The notes under the pieces are model-generated. The model was not told where the DNA came from. It did not search any database and saw only the letters and a program-made list of their open reading frames with translations. The position numbers and the translations under genes are program-made. Shown here in pieces: positions 50,542-58,885 of a stretch of 64,000 bases of DNA (its first letter is position 1; every line of letters begins with the position of its first letter). This DNA is from Thermus arciformis (GTDB lineage: Bacteria > Deinococcota > Deinococci > Deinococcales > Thermaceae), in NCBI RefSeq assembly GCF_900102145.1, contig NZ_FNBC01000005.1, positions 1 to 64,000 on the forward strand, in the 5' to 3' direction.

Positions 50542-51743
50542 AGGCCCGGGACCGCCAGGGCCGTCTGGTGGAGGCCACCATTGAGGCCGAGGACCTCCGC
50601 ACCGCCGCGAGGCTCCTCCGCGACCGGGGCCTCTTCGTGGCCGAGATCAAGGAGCCGGGGAAGGGCCTCCAGGCCGAGGTGCGCCTTCCCGCCTTGGAGA
50701 GGGGCCCCGGCCTCAAGGACCTCGCCATCTTCTCCCGGCAGCTCGCCACCATGCTGGGGGCGGGCCTCACCCTTCTTCAGTCCCTGGCCATCCTGGAGCG
50801 CCAGACGGAGAACAAGAAGTTCCGGGAGATCCTCAAGCAGGTGCGCGCGGACATAGAGGGCGGCATGGCCTTCTCCGAGGCCCTCTCCAAGCACAAGCTC
50901 TTCTCCCGCCTCTACGTGAACCTGGTGCGGGCCGGGGAGACCTCGGGCGGCCTGGACGTCATCCTGGACCGCCTGGCAAGCTTCCTGGAGAAGGAGCTGG
51001 AGCTAAGGGGCAAGATCCGCAGCGCCATGACCTACCCGGTCATCGTCTTCGTCTTCGCCGTGGGCGTGGCCTACTTCCTCCTCACGGGCATCGTGCCCCA
51101 GTTCGCCCAGATCCTCACCGACTTAGGCTCCGAGCTCCCCCTCCTCACCCGCTTCCTCATCGCCCTTTCCGACTTCCTCCGGGCGGCCACCTTGCCCCTC
51201 CTCCTCCTCGCCGTGGTCCTCTTCTTCGCCTACCGCTGGTACTACGGCACTCCCCAGGGGCGTAGGGTCATTGACCGCATCAAGCTCAGGGTGCCGGTTT
51301 TCGGCAACCTCAACCGCAAGACCGCCGTGGCCCGCTTCTCCCGCACCCTGGCCCTTCTCCTCTCCAGCGGGGTGAACATCGTGGAGGCCCTGGACATCAC
51401 CAAGGGGACCGCGGGCAACAGCGTGGTGGAGGAGATCGTGGAGGCCGCCAAGCTGAAGATCCAGCAGGGCGACCCCTTGAACCTCACCCTGGCCCAGCAC
51501 CCCTTCGTCTTCCCGCCCATGGTGAGCTCCATGGTGGCCATCGGCGAGGAGACGGGGGCCTTGGACACCCTGCTCTCCAAGATCGCCGACTTCTACGAGC
51601 GGGAGGTGGACGAGGCGGTGGCGAGCCTCACCGCGGCCATTGAGCCCCTCATGATCATCTTCCTGGGCGTCATCGTGGGCATGATCGTGGCCGGGATGTT
51701 CCTGCCCCTCTTCAAGATCATCGGGACCCTCTCCGTGCAATAA
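50523..51743 (+). CDS. pilC: Type IV pilus assembly inner-membrane protein
   Basis: A 406-residue PilC/GspF platform protein of the type IV pilus, which in Thermus also serves DNA uptake and twitching. It starts with the family motif MPIYQYKARDRQGRLVEATIEAED and has two T2SF domains: FSRQLATMLGAGLTLLQSLAIL ... LFSRLYVNLVRAGETSGGLDVILDRLASFLEKE and RFSRTLALLLSSGVNIVEALDIT ... FPPMVSSMVAIGEETGALDTLLSKIADFYEREVDEAV. Three transmembrane helices are visible, the last at the extreme C-terminus. ATG 50523 is chosen over the longer upstream frame. Confidence 0.95.
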   Translation: MPIYQYKARDRQGRLVEATIEAEDLRTAARLLRDRGLFVAEIKEPGKGLQAEVRLPALERGPGLKDLAIFSRQLATMLGAGLTLLQSLAILERQTENKKFREILKQVRADIEGGMAFSEALSKHKLFSRLYVNLVRAGETSGGLDVILDRLASFLEKELELRGKIRSAMTYPVIVFVFAVGVAYFLLTGIVPQFAQILTDLGSELPLLTRFLIALSDFLRAATLPLLLLAVVLFFAYRWYYGTPQGRRVIDRIKLRVPVFGNLNRKTAVARFSRTLALLLSSGVNIVEALDITKGTAGNSVVEEIVEAAKLKIQQGDPLNLTLAQHPFVFPPMVSSMVAIGEETGALDTLLSKIADFYEREVDEAVASLTAAIEPLMIIFLGVIVGMIVAGMFLPLFKIIGTLSVQ

Positions 51744-52170
51744 GCTTCTCCGCCACCTCCGGGGGAACCGGCATCACGGAAAGCCGGTTCCCCCTTCGCA
51801 CCAGGGGGTGGTCCGGGGGGAAGAGGGCCTTGAGCTCGGCGAGGGGGAGGAGGGGCCACTTCTCCACGAAGGCCACCTCCACCGTGTACCAGCGGGGCTT
51901 CTCCGGGGTGGCCTTGGGGTCGTGGTAGGGGCTTTCCGGGTCAAACTGGGTGGGGTCAGGGAGGAGGGTGCGCACCACCCGGCAAAGCCCGGCGATCCCC
52001 GGGGGGGTGGTGCCCGAGTGGTAGAAGAAGCAGAGGTCGCCCTCTTTCATCCGCATCAGGTAGTTCCGGGCTTGGTAGTTCCGCACCCCGTCCCAGACGG
52101 CCCGGCCTTCCCGCTCCAGGTCCTCAATGCTGTAGACCTCGGGTTCGGACTTCAAGAGCCAGTAGGCCAT
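51718..52170 (-). CDS. EVE-domain protein
   Basis: A 150-residue EVE/PUA-like protein (MAYWLLKSEPEVYSIEDLEREGRAVWDGVRNYQARNYLMRMKEGDLCFFYHSGTTPPGIAGLCRVVR, then DPKATPEKPRWYTVEVAFVEKWPLLPLAEL). EVE proteins bind modified nucleotides such as 5-methylcytosine derivatives in DNA or tRNA. A minus-strand -10 TAGACT (52177-52182) ends 6 nt before the ATG, so it is leaderless. The 3' end overlaps pilC by 26 bp. Confidence 0.92.
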   Translation of the reverse strand: MAYWLLKSEPEVYSIEDLEREGRAVWDGVRNYQARNYLMRMKEGDLCFFYHSGTTPPGIAGLCRVVRTLLPDPTQFDPESPYHDPKATPEKPRWYTVEVAFVEKWPLLPLAELKALFPPDHPLVRRGNRLSVMPVPPEVAEKLIARRGSR

Positions 52171-52181
52171 GGGGGAAGTCT

Positions 52182-52240
52182 AAAGCCCCCTTTAGCCCCA
52201 GCAAAGCCCCCTTTAGGGGGGAGGAGCTACGTTTAGGGGG
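52182..52240. repeat. Direct repeat AAAGCCCCCTTTAG, 21-bp period
   Basis: Two exact copies of AAAGCCCCCTTTAG (52182-52195 and 52203-52216) are spaced by 21 bp, and a third partial version (GTTTAGGGGG, 52231-52240) abuts the lipoprotein start. The second copy forms a small hairpin CCCCC/GGGGG. The first overlaps the EVE -10. Confidence 0.6.
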
Positions 52241-52722
52241 TGCGTGGTTTAGCCCTGCTCCTGCCTCTTCTCGCCGCCTGTTCCCTGACCCTCGAGGTGG
52301 TCTACCCGGGCCACCGGATCGCTCGCCTGGAGACCCAGCCCACCTACTGCGCCTACGGCAACACGCGGGTGGACTACCGCTTTTATCTGGAGGGAAGGGT
52401 GGACCGCTTAGAGTTCTACTGGGTCCCCGAGGGGAAAGCCCCTTGGGAGGCAGCGCCGCAGGAGCGTTCGGCCCTAGGGGGACCCATCTACGGGGGCCAT
52501 GTCCGGGGTTTCGTGGAGGTGACCCCGGATGGGAGCATCCAGGCGGTCTCCTTGGTTTCCCCCCAAGGCGCCTCCCTCCCCCAGGGCATCGGGGTGGAGC
52601 CCGCCCTGCCTGACCGCAGGCTCTGGCTTCGGGGGTTCACTGGGGGGGTCGCCGGGCCCTACGTGGCCGCAGCCAACCCCGTGCGCGGGGATGCCTCCTC
52701 TTTCTGCGACCCTTCCTGGTAG
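52240..52722 (+). CDS. Putative lipoprotein of unknown function
   Basis: A 160-residue protein with a lipoprotein signal peptide: MRGLALLLPLLAACSLTL, lipobox LAAC with Cys14 as the lipidated residue. The mature part is beta-rich (VYPGHRIARLETQPTYCAYGNTRVDYRFYLEGRVDRLEFYWVPEG) and has two further cysteines, one near the C-terminus (SSFCDPSW), which could form a disulfide. No family was recognised. The start is GTG; a GGAGG lies 14 nt upstream, further than ideal. The next gene follows after 9 bp. Confidence 0.65.
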   Translation: MRGLALLLPLLAACSLTLEVVYPGHRIARLETQPTYCAYGNTRVDYRFYLEGRVDRLEFYWVPEGKAPWEAAPQERSALGGPIYGGHVRGFVEVTPDGSIQAVSLVSPQGASLPQGIGVEPALPDRRLWLRGFTGGVAGPYVAAANPVRGDASSFCDPSW

Positions 52723-52731
52723 GCTGGGTCC

Positions 52732-54087
52732 ATGGCGCTTTCCCGGGCGCAAGGGGTTTTGGACGAGCTCAAGGCGCTTTTCGGCCCCCGGGCCCTCCTT
52801 TCCCGGGCGGCGAAGGAGGTCTACCGCTACGACGCCATCCTGGTGGGGCCTGAACCCTTGGCCGTGGTCCTGCCCGAAAGCCGGGAGGAGGTGGCCGCTT
52901 TGGTCCGCCTGGCCCGGCGGCACGGGGTGGCGCTGGTGCCCCGGGGGGCGGGAAGCGGCCTCTCCGGCGGGGCGGTCCCGGAGGAGGGGGCCATCGTGGT
53001 GGCCTTCACCCGGATGACCCGCCTCGAGGTGGACCCCCACACCCAGACCGCCTGGGCCGAGCCCGGGGTGACCACGGCCAGGATTTCCGAGGCGGCGAGG
53101 CCCTTCGGCCTCTTCTACCCCCCGGACCCCGCCTCCTACCGCACCAGCACCTTAGGGGGGAACCTGGCGGAAAACGCCGGGGGGCCCCTTTGCTTCAAGT
53201 ACGGGGTCACCGGGGACTACGTTTTGGAGCTGGAGTTCGTGGACGCCTGGGGCGAGGTCCACCGCCTGGGCCGCGGGGCCTACGACCTGCCCGGCCTTCT
53301 CATCGGTTCGGAGGGCACCTTGGGCCTCATCACCGGGGCCAGGGTGCGGCTTCTTCCCTTGCCCCGGCACCGGGCCGCCCTTCTGGCCCACTTCCCCGGG
53401 GTGGAGCCCCTGGCCGAGGCGGTTTCCGAGGCGGTGGCCTCGGGGGCCGTGCCCGCCCGCATGGAGTTCATGGACCCCGCCTGCGCGGGCGCCGTGGAGG
53501 ACTACCTGAGGATGGGCCTGCCTCGGGGCCGGGCCCTCCTCCTGGTGGAGACGGACGGGGAGGAGGTGGACCTCGTGGAGGAAGAGCTTTCCCTGGTGGA
53601 GGCGAGCGCCCGCCGTCATGGGGCCGAGGTGGTCCGCGCGGCGGGTGAGGCGGAGGCCGAGGCCCTCTGGCGGGCCCGGCGGGCGGTGAGCCCCGCCTTG
53701 GGCCGCATCCGCCCCAAGCGGGTGAACGAGGACATCGCCGTGCCCCGCTCGGCCCTGCCCCAGGTGGTGCGGGAGATTGAGGCCCTGGGAAGGGCCTTCG
53801 GCCTGGTGGTGGTGCAGTTCGGCCACATCGGGGACGGAAACCTTCACCCCAACATCCTCTTTGACCCGAGGAGGGAGAGCGAGGAAAGGGTCTGGGAGCT
53901 CGCCCACGAGATCGCCCGGGTGGCCTTGAGGCACGGGGGGGTGCTCTCCGGGGAGCACGGCATCGGCCTCATGAAGCGGGGCTTCATGCCGGAGGCGGTG
54001 GACCCCGAGACCCTGGGGGCGCTCCACCGGGTCAAGGAGGCCTTGGACCCCACGGGCCTCTTCAACCCCGGCAAGGTGCTTCCCTAG
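52732..54087 (+). CDS. FAD-linked oxidase, GlcD-like
   Basis: A 451-residue FAD-binding (PCMH) oxidoreductase of the glycolate oxidase GlcD/D-lactate dehydrogenase group. It has [40 protein letters not shown], the FAD-binding [39 protein letters not shown], and the C-terminal cap [14 protein letters not shown] with [18 protein letters not shown] and [14 protein letters not shown]. GlcE/GlcF partners are not adjacent, so it may act with distant subunits or alone as a D-2-hydroxyacid dehydrogenase. Confidence 0.88.
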   Translation: MALSRAQGVLDELKALFGPRALLSRAAKEVYRYDAILVGPEPLAVVLPESREEVAALVRLARRHGVALVPRGAGSGLSGGAVPEEGAIVVAFTRMTRLEVDPHTQTAWAEPGVTTARISEAARPFGLFYPPDPASYRTSTLGGNLAENAGGPLCFKYGVTGDYVLELEFVDAWGEVHRLGRGAYDLPGLLIGSEGTLGLITGARVRLLPLPRHRAALLAHFPGVEPLAEAVSEAVASGAVPARMEFMDPACAGAVEDYLRMGLPRGRALLLVETDGEEVDLVEEELSLVEASARRHGAEVVRAAGEAEAEALWRARRAVSPALGRIRPKRVNEDIAVPRSALPQVVREIEALGRAFGLVVVQFGHIGDGNLHPNILFDPRRESEERVWELAHEIARVALRHGGVLSGEHGIGLMKRGFMPEAVDPETLGALHRVKEALDPTGLFNPGKVLP

Positions 54088-54129
54088 GGGCGATGGGCTT
54101 TTTTCACGCGGTTTTTACAGGGGTCTAGG

Positions 54130-54135
54130 GAGAAT
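54130..54135 (+). promoter_or_regulatory. -10 element of GGDEF gene (leaderless)
   Basis: GAGAAT ends 6 nt before the ATG at 54142; the same hexamer and spacing occur before malic enzyme (15841-15846), and a close variant AAGAAT before plsY (63091-63096). Confidence 0.4.
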
Positions 54136-54141
54136 GGACCC

Positions 54142-55092
54142 ATGGAGGGTGCCTACCGCCTCCTCTACGCCCTGGCCTGGGTGGGTTTGCCCCTGGGCGT
54201 GGGGCTCCAGCTTTGGGCCAGGCCTCCAAAAGGCGGAGAGTGGGCCTTTTACCCCCTTTTCGCCTTCCTCTTCCTCCTCGCCCTCGGGCAGGGGCCCAGG
54301 CGGGCCCCCCGCTTCTTGGCCCACGCCCTGGGGGCTTACCTCCTCTTTGAGCTTTGGCGGGGAAGGGACTTCCCTTGGGCGGTGGGTTTCTGGTCTCCCT
54401 CCCTTTACCTCCTCCTGGCCTTCGCCTACCCCTTGCCCGTGGCCCTCGGCCTGGGCCTCCTTTGGGCGGGGCTTTTTTCCGCCTTCGCCCTCTGGGCCGT
54501 GGGAAAGCCCACCTGGCTCTGGGGGCACTTCGCTTTAAGCCAGCCCGTCCTCCTCGCCCTCGCCCTCCTCCTCGCCCGCTTCCGGGAGCTCTACGGCCAG
54601 GCCCGCTTCTGGAAGGAGCAGGCCCTCACCGACCCCCTCACGGGCCTCCCCAACCGCAGGGCCTTGGAGATGGCCTTGGAGCGGGAGGCGGCCCGGGTGG
54701 AGCGGGGCGGGCCCCCCTTCGCCCTGGTCCTTTTGGACCTGGACGGCTTCAAGCAGGTAAACGACGAGCGGGGCCACAAGGAGGGGGACCGGTACCTCAG
54801 GCGGGTGGCCCGGGTCCTGGTCTCGGGGGTGCGCCGGGGGGACCTCGTGGCCCGGTGGGGCGGGGACGAGTTCGCCGTCCTCCTCCCGGGGACGGGGGAA
54901 AAAGAGGCGGTGGAGGTGGCGGAGCGGCTTTGGCGCCGCCTCCAGGAGGAGGGGGTCTGGGCGAGCCTGGGGGTGGCCGTCTACGCGGGGGACCTCGAGG
55001 ACCTCTTCCTACGGGCCGACCAAGCCCTCTACCGGGCCAAGGCCCTGGGGAAGGGCCGGGTGGTCCTTGCCCCGCCTCAGGGCAAGCGGTAG
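54142..55092 (+). CDS. Membrane GGDEF diguanylate cyclase
   Basis: A 316-residue protein with about five N-terminal membrane helices (residues 5-155) and a C-terminal GGDEF domain starting DPLTGLPNRRALEMALE. The active site WGGDEFAVLLP is intact and an inhibitory RxxD site (RRGD) lies five residues before it, so it should make c-di-GMP with product inhibition. No extracellular ligand domain is present. It is single-gene, leaderless, and its 3' end overlaps tyrA by 16 bp. Confidence 0.92.
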   Translation: MEGAYRLLYALAWVGLPLGVGLQLWARPPKGGEWAFYPLFAFLFLLALGQGPRRAPRFLAHALGAYLLFELWRGRDFPWAVGFWSPSLYLLLAFAYPLPVALGLGLLWAGLFSAFALWAVGKPTWLWGHFALSQPVLLALALLLARFRELYGQARFWKEQALTDPLTGLPNRRALEMALEREAARVERGGPPFALVLLDLDGFKQVNDERGHKEGDRYLRRVARVLVSGVRRGDLVARWGGDEFAVLLPGTGEKEAVEVAERLWRRLQEEGVWASLGVAVYAGDLEDLFLRADQALYRAKALGKGRVVLAPPQGKR

Positions 55093-56156
55093 CCCGCCTC
55101 CTGGAGGACGCGCCGGGCCCTTTCCCGCTCCTCCCGGGTGGCGAAGGAGAGGCGGAGGGCCCCCGCCGCCTCCCGGATGGTGAGGACCTCTATGTCCTTG
55201 ATGTTTACCCCCGCCTCGCCCAAGGCGGTGGCGATCCTGGCGATCTCCCCGGGCCGGTCCGGGACCTGGACCACGAGGTCGTGCATCTCGGGGAGGAGGC
55301 TTCGGCGCACGATGGGGAGGCTGTCCCGGGTGCGCTTGGCCTCTTCCGCCGCCTTAAGAAGCCTTTCGGGCTCCTCCAGGAGGCCTTCCAGCTCCAGGAG
55401 GACCTCCCGGAGCTCCTCTATGGCCTCCTTCAGGGCCTCTTTGTTTTCCACCACCATGTCCCGGCTCATCCTGGGGGAGCCGGAGGCCACCCGGGTGAGG
55501 TCGCGGAAGCCCCCCGCCGCCAGGAAGATGAGGAGGTCCTTGTGGGGGCTTCGCGCCACCATGCGGTTCAAGGCCACGGCGAGGAGGTAGGGGAGGTGGG
55601 AGACCCGGGCCACGAGCTCGTCGTGAAGCCCGGGGGGCATCTCCAGGGGGTAGGCCCCCAGGGCTTCCACGAGCCCCCGCACGCCCTCCCGGGCCCTGGG
55701 GCTCGTCCGTTCCGTGGGGGTCAGGACCCAGACGGCGTTCTGCAAAAGCCCGGCGTGGGCGTTCTCCACCCCGGCCCGTTCGCTTCCCGCCATGGGGTGC
55801 CCCCCCAGGTAGTGGGGGAGGAGGCCTTCCAGGGCGGCCACCACCTTGGCCTTCACGCTTCCCACGTCGGTCCAGAGGCTCTCTGGGTGGGCCCAGGGGG
55901 CGAGGGCTTCCCCCAGCTCGGCCAGTGCCCCCACGGGGGCGGCGAGGACCCCGAGGTCAAGCTCCCCCACCCAGGGGCCCACCTCGGTGTGCACCCGGTC
56001 GGCCACGCCGAGAAAGAGGGCCTTCTCCAGGGCCAGAGGGTCTTGGTCGTAGGCGTGGACCTCCTCGGCGAGGAAGCGCTCCTTAATCCCCAGGGCCACG
56101 CTCCCGCCCAAAAGGCCCACGCCGAAGACCCCGACTTTGCCGAAGAGGGGCCTCAT
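55077..56156 (-). CDS. tyrA: Prephenate dehydrogenase with C-terminal ACT domain
   Basis: A 359-residue TyrA converting prephenate to 4-hydroxyphenylpyruvate. It starts with the NAD loop VGVFGVGLLGGSVALGI, has DVGSVKAKVVAALEGLLPHYLGGHPMAGSERAGVENAHAGLLQNAVWVLTPT, RVSHLPYLLAVAL, FLAAGGFRDLTRVASGSPRMSRDM, and ends in an ACT domain (HDLVVQVPDRPGEIARIATALGEAGVNIKDIEVL) likely for tyrosine feedback. The start overlaps the DAHP synthase stop by 4 bp, giving an aromatic operon. Confidence 0.95.
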   Translation of the reverse strand: MRPLFGKVGVFGVGLLGGSVALGIKERFLAEEVHAYDQDPLALEKALFLGVADRVHTEVGPWVGELDLGVLAAPVGALAELGEALAPWAHPESLWTDVGSVKAKVVAALEGLLPHYLGGHPMAGSERAGVENAHAGLLQNAVWVLTPTERTSPRAREGVRGLVEALGAYPLEMPPGLHDELVARVSHLPYLLAVALNRMVARSPHKDLLIFLAAGGFRDLTRVASGSPRMSRDMVVENKEALKEAIEELREVLLELEGLLEEPERLLKAAEEAKRTRDSLPIVRRSLLPEMHDLVVQVPDRPGEIARIATALGEAGVNIKDIEVLTIREAAGALRLSFATREERERARRVLQEAGYRLP

Positions 56157-57187
56157 CCCAGGACGGGGGTGGCGAGGGTCTTGTCCAGGGCGGCCACCAG
56201 GCGGCGCACCTTGTCCATGAGCTCGGCGAACTCGTGCTCGTGGAGCTGTTGCGCGGCGTCGGAAAGCGCCTTCTCCGGCTCGGGGTGGGTCTCCACGATG
56301 AGGCCGTCGGCCCCCGCCGCCAGGCCCGCCAGGGCCAAGGGGATGACCCAGTCCCTCTTGCCCGCCGGGTGGGAGGGGTCTATCCAGACGGGGAGGTGGG
56401 TCCAGCTCTTGAGGACGGGCACGGCGGAGACGTCCAGGGTGAAGCGGGTCGCCTTCTCAAAGGTGCGGATGCCCCGCTCCACCAGGATCACCCGCATGTT
56501 GCCCCGGGAGAGGATGTACTCCGCGCTCATGAGGAACTCTTCCAGGGTCATGCTCATCCCCCGCTTGAGGAGGACGGGCTTGCCCGCCTCCCCCACCGCC
56601 TGGAGGAGGGCGAAGTTCTGGGCGTTCCGCGCCCCGATCTGGAGGACGTCGGCGTACTCGGCCACGAGCTCCACCTGCTCCGGGGAGAGGACCTCGGTGA
56701 CGATGGGGAGCCCCGTCTCCCTCTTGGCCTCGGCGAGGATCTTCAGGCCCTCGAGGCCCAGGCCCTGGAAGGCGTAGGGGCTCGTGCGGGGTTTGAAAGC
56801 TCCCCCCCGGAGCATGTGGGCCCCGTGGGCCTTCACGTAGCGGGCGGCCTTTAGGGTCTGCTCCCGGGACTCCACCCCGCAAGGGCCTGCCGCCACCATC
56901 ACGTGGCCGCCCCCCGTCTTCCCCGTGGGGAACTCCAGGACCGTGGGGAAGGGCTGGACCTCGAGGCTCGCAAGCTTGTAGGGCTTGGAGATGGGGATGA
57001 CCTCGGCCACCCCCGGCAGGGCCCGGAAGTGCTCCATGAGCTCCGGGGTGGGCCCCCGGCCGATGGCCCCCACCAAGGTGGTCTCCACGCCCCGGGAGAC
57101 GTGGGGCCGGTAGCCCACCTTCTCAATCTCCCGCACCACTTCCTGAAGCTCCTCTTCTGTGTGCCCCCGCTTCATCACGATCAGCAT
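56153..57187 (-). CDS. aroF: 3-deoxy-7-phosphoheptulonate synthase (DAHP synthase)
   Basis: A 344-residue type I-beta DAHP synthase, the first shikimate pathway enzyme. An N-terminal ferredoxin-like regulatory domain (MLIVMKRGHTEEELQEVVREIEKVGYRPHVSRGVETTLVGAIG) precedes the barrel: VAAGPCGVESREQTLKAARYVKAHGAHMLRGGAFKPRTSPYAFQGLG, TEVLSPEQVELVAEYADVLQIGARNAQNF, LKRGMSMTLEEFL, ILVERGIRTF, WIDPSHPAGKRDWV. The Thermotoga-type domain order suggests tyrosine/phenylalanine feedback. It is coupled to tyrA by a 4-bp overlap. The gene symbol is by family convention. Confidence 0.94.
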   Translation of the reverse strand: MLIVMKRGHTEEELQEVVREIEKVGYRPHVSRGVETTLVGAIGRGPTPELMEHFRALPGVAEVIPISKPYKLASLEVQPFPTVLEFPTGKTGGGHVMVAAGPCGVESREQTLKAARYVKAHGAHMLRGGAFKPRTSPYAFQGLGLEGLKILAEAKRETGLPIVTEVLSPEQVELVAEYADVLQIGARNAQNFALLQAVGEAGKPVLLKRGMSMTLEEFLMSAEYILSRGNMRVILVERGIRTFEKATRFTLDVSAVPVLKSWTHLPVWIDPSHPAGKRDWVIPLALAGLAAGADGLIVETHPEPEKALSDAAQQLHEHEFAELMDKVRRLVAALDKTLATPVLG

Positions 57188-57208
57188 GGCTTCCCTCCCA
57201 AAAACCTT

Positions 57209-57232
57209 GGGCGCCCCCTTTAGGGGGCGCCC
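57209..57232 (-). terminator. Perfect 10-bp hairpin between VOC gene and DAHP synthase
   Basis: Arms 57209-57218 and 57223-57232 with a TTTA loop; on the minus strand AAGGTTTTT follows, resembling an intrinsic terminator for the upstream VOC gene. The TTTTTGGGAGGG also supplies the DAHP synthase Shine-Dalgarno, so attenuation is possible. Confidence 0.55.
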
Positions 57233-57327
57233 TTTTCGCGGTATGGCCTACGCGGACCGCAGGGCGCCCCCGGCGGGGTAATAAAAGCCGAAGTAGCGCC
57301 CTAGGGTCCACATAGTTGGTCTAGAGT

Positions 57328-58119
57328 CTAAGGGGAAGGCGGGGGCTCCGTCAAGACCCGGGCCAAGGCCCCGGTGGGGTCGGGGTGCTCCCCGGGGGGA
57401 ACGCCGGGAGGGGCGAGGAGGGTGTAGCCCAAAAGCCCCGTGGCCCCAGGGGGCGCCTTGCGCCTTGGCGCCCAGGTGTTCGCCCCCACGTGGTGGTGGT
57501 AGCCGTCCCAGGCGAAGAAGAGGGCCCCGGGGTAGGTGCGCAAGGTCACCTCCATGCCGAGCTTCCCGCTAAAGAAGGCCTCCGCCGCCGCCAGGTCCTC
57601 CACGTGGAGGTGGAGGTGCCCAAGAAGGGTTTCGGGGGGAAGGGGGGTGGGGTCCGGGTTTTCCGCGAGGAGCTTTTCCAGGTTCAGGGGCGCCGTGAAC
57701 ATGAGGGGGCCTTTGGGCCATGCCCCTTGGGGGCGGTCCCGGTAGAGCTCCAGGCCGTTCCCCTCGGGGTCGCGGAAGTAGAGGGCCTCCGAGACCCCGT
57801 GGTCCGCCGCCCCTTCAAAGTGGGCCCTAGCCTCCAGGAGCCTGCGGAAGACCCCGGCGAGGGCCTTGCGGTGGGGCAGGAGGAGGGCGAAGTGGTAGAG
57901 GCCTAAGGAGGGGTAGGGCCTTAAGGGGGCCTCGGGGTCGTGGAGAAGCTCCAGAACGAAGCCCTTCCCCTCGGGGAAAAGCCGGTAGCGGGGCGGGTCG
58001 GCCTCCGCCTTTAGGCCCAGAAGGCCTTGGTAGAAGCCCAGCTGGGCCTTCAGGTCCCGCACCCTGAGGGTGAGGCCGAGAAGCCGCCTCACGGGCGGAT
58101 TTCCCCTTCCATTCTCCAC
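57328..58119 (-). CDS. VOC-superfamily dioxygenase-like protein
   Basis: A 263-residue two-domain VOC protein similar to catechol 2,3-dioxygenase (CatE) types. Domain 1 begins LLGLTLRVRDLKAQLGFYQGLLGL and ends ALYFRDPEGNGLELYRDRP; domain 2 has LLGHLHLHVEDLAAAEAFFSGKLGMEVTLRTYPGALFFAWDGYHHHVGANTW. Histidines in HLHLHV and YHHHVG plus the glutamate in GLEL fit the metal site. Actual substrate unknown; glyoxalase-type function is an alternative. The start overlaps the small membrane gene by 31 bp. Confidence 0.82.
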   Translation of the reverse strand: MENGRGNPPVRRLLGLTLRVRDLKAQLGFYQGLLGLKAEADPPRYRLFPEGKGFVLELLHDPEAPLRPYPSLGLYHFALLLPHRKALAGVFRRLLEARAHFEGAADHGVSEALYFRDPEGNGLELYRDRPQGAWPKGPLMFTAPLNLEKLLAENPDPTPLPPETLLGHLHLHVEDLAAAEAFFSGKLGMEVTLRTYPGALFFAWDGYHHHVGANTWAPRRKAPPGATGLLGYTLLAPPGVPPGEHPDPTGALARVLTEPPPSP

Positions 58120-58283
58120 AGGCCCCAGAGGTAGGCCGCCACCGGGGGTACGTGCAGGAGGATCAGGACGGCCCGGGTGTCGGGGCGTGGGGTGGCGGCG
58201 AAGGGCGGGAAAAGGAAGAGGACGAAGACGAGGAGGGCCAGGCCCGTGGCCCGGAGGGCGTGCCGAAGCGAGGCGGGCACCAT
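58089..58283 (-). CDS. Small two-helix membrane protein
   Basis: A 64-residue protein with two hydrophobic helices (ATGLALLVFVLFLFPPFAA and AVLILLHVPPVAAYLWGLWRM) joined by a short polar loop. It lies in-line between yceI and the VOC gene, starting directly after the yceI stop (TAGATG) and overlapping the VOC start, so it is likely translated in the same operon. Family not recognised with confidence. Confidence 0.6.
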   Translation of the reverse strand: MVPASLRHALRATGLALLVFVLFLFPPFAATPRPDTRAVLILLHVPPVAAYLWGLWRMEGEIRP

Positions 58284-58820
58284 CTAGACGTTTACCTCTT
58301 CTTTCGCCTTCACCGCCTCGGTGTCCACGCTGAAGCGCACCTCCTCGCCCACGAGAAGCCCCCCGGCCTCCAGGGGCATGTTCCAGGTGAGGCCGAAGTC
58401 CTTGCGGTTCAGCTTCCCCTCAAAGTGGGCGGCGATGCGCTCGTTCCCCCAGGGGTCCTTCACGGGGCCGTGGGTTTCCACCTCAAAGGCCAGGGGCCGG
58501 GTCACCCCCCGGATGGTCACCTCTCCCTCCACCCGGTAGCGGCCCTCCCCCAGGGGGGTGATCCTCTCGCCCCGGAAGACGATCTCCGGGTGGTTGGCCA
58601 CGTCCAGGAAGTCCGGGGAGCGGAGGTGGTTGTCCCGGTCGGCCACGCCGGTGTGGATGCTCGCCGCGTCCAGGCGGGCCTCCACCCGGAGGGGCTTCCC
58701 GGTCTCGTCGGTTTCCACGTACCCCTCTTTGAGGTTGATTGTCCCCTTTACCGTGGCGATCATCATATGCCGCACGGCGAACTCCACGCTGGTGTGGGTC
58801 GGGTCAAGGTTCCAACGCAT
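58284..58820 (-). CDS. YceI-family lipid-binding protein
   Basis: A 178-residue lipocalin-like protein: MRWNLDPTHTSVEFAVRHMMIATVKGTINLKEGYVETDE, ARLDAASIHTGVADRDNHLRSPDFLDVANHPEIVFRGERI, and EVTIRGVTRPLAFEVETHGPVKDPWGNERIAAHFEGKLNRKDFGLTWN. YceI proteins bind polyisoprenoids; the Thermus thermophilus homologue is structurally known. No signal peptide is present, so it is cytoplasmic, unlike E. coli YceI. It has a canonical promoter (below) and leads a small operon. Confidence 0.93.
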   Translation of the reverse strand: MRWNLDPTHTSVEFAVRHMMIATVKGTINLKEGYVETDETGKPLRVEARLDAASIHTGVADRDNHLRSPDFLDVANHPEIVFRGERITPLGEGRYRVEGEVTIRGVTRPLAFEVETHGPVKDPWGNERIAAHFEGKLNRKDFGLTWNMPLEAGGLLVGEEVRFSVDTEAVKAKEEVNV

Positions 58821-58830
58821 CCTTACACCT

Positions 58831-58882
58831 CCTTGGGCCCAGGGCCCAAGGCTACGCTACTTCAACCGCTATGAAATGTCAA
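58831..58882 (-). promoter_or_regulatory. yceI promoter and SD-proximal hairpin
   Basis: Minus-strand TTGACA (58877-58882), 17-bp spacer, TAGCGT (58854-58859). The leader holds the palindrome CCTTGGGCCC-N-GGGCCCAAGG (58831-58851), whose 3' arm runs into the AAGGAGG Shine-Dalgarno, so folding could limit ribosome access. Confidence 0.6.
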
Positions 58883-58885
58883 GCG

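Noticed and set aside
54354-56777. 807-residue plus-strand frame over the GGDEF, tyrA and DAHP synthase genes
   Set aside because: Antisense or out of frame with three well-supported genes.
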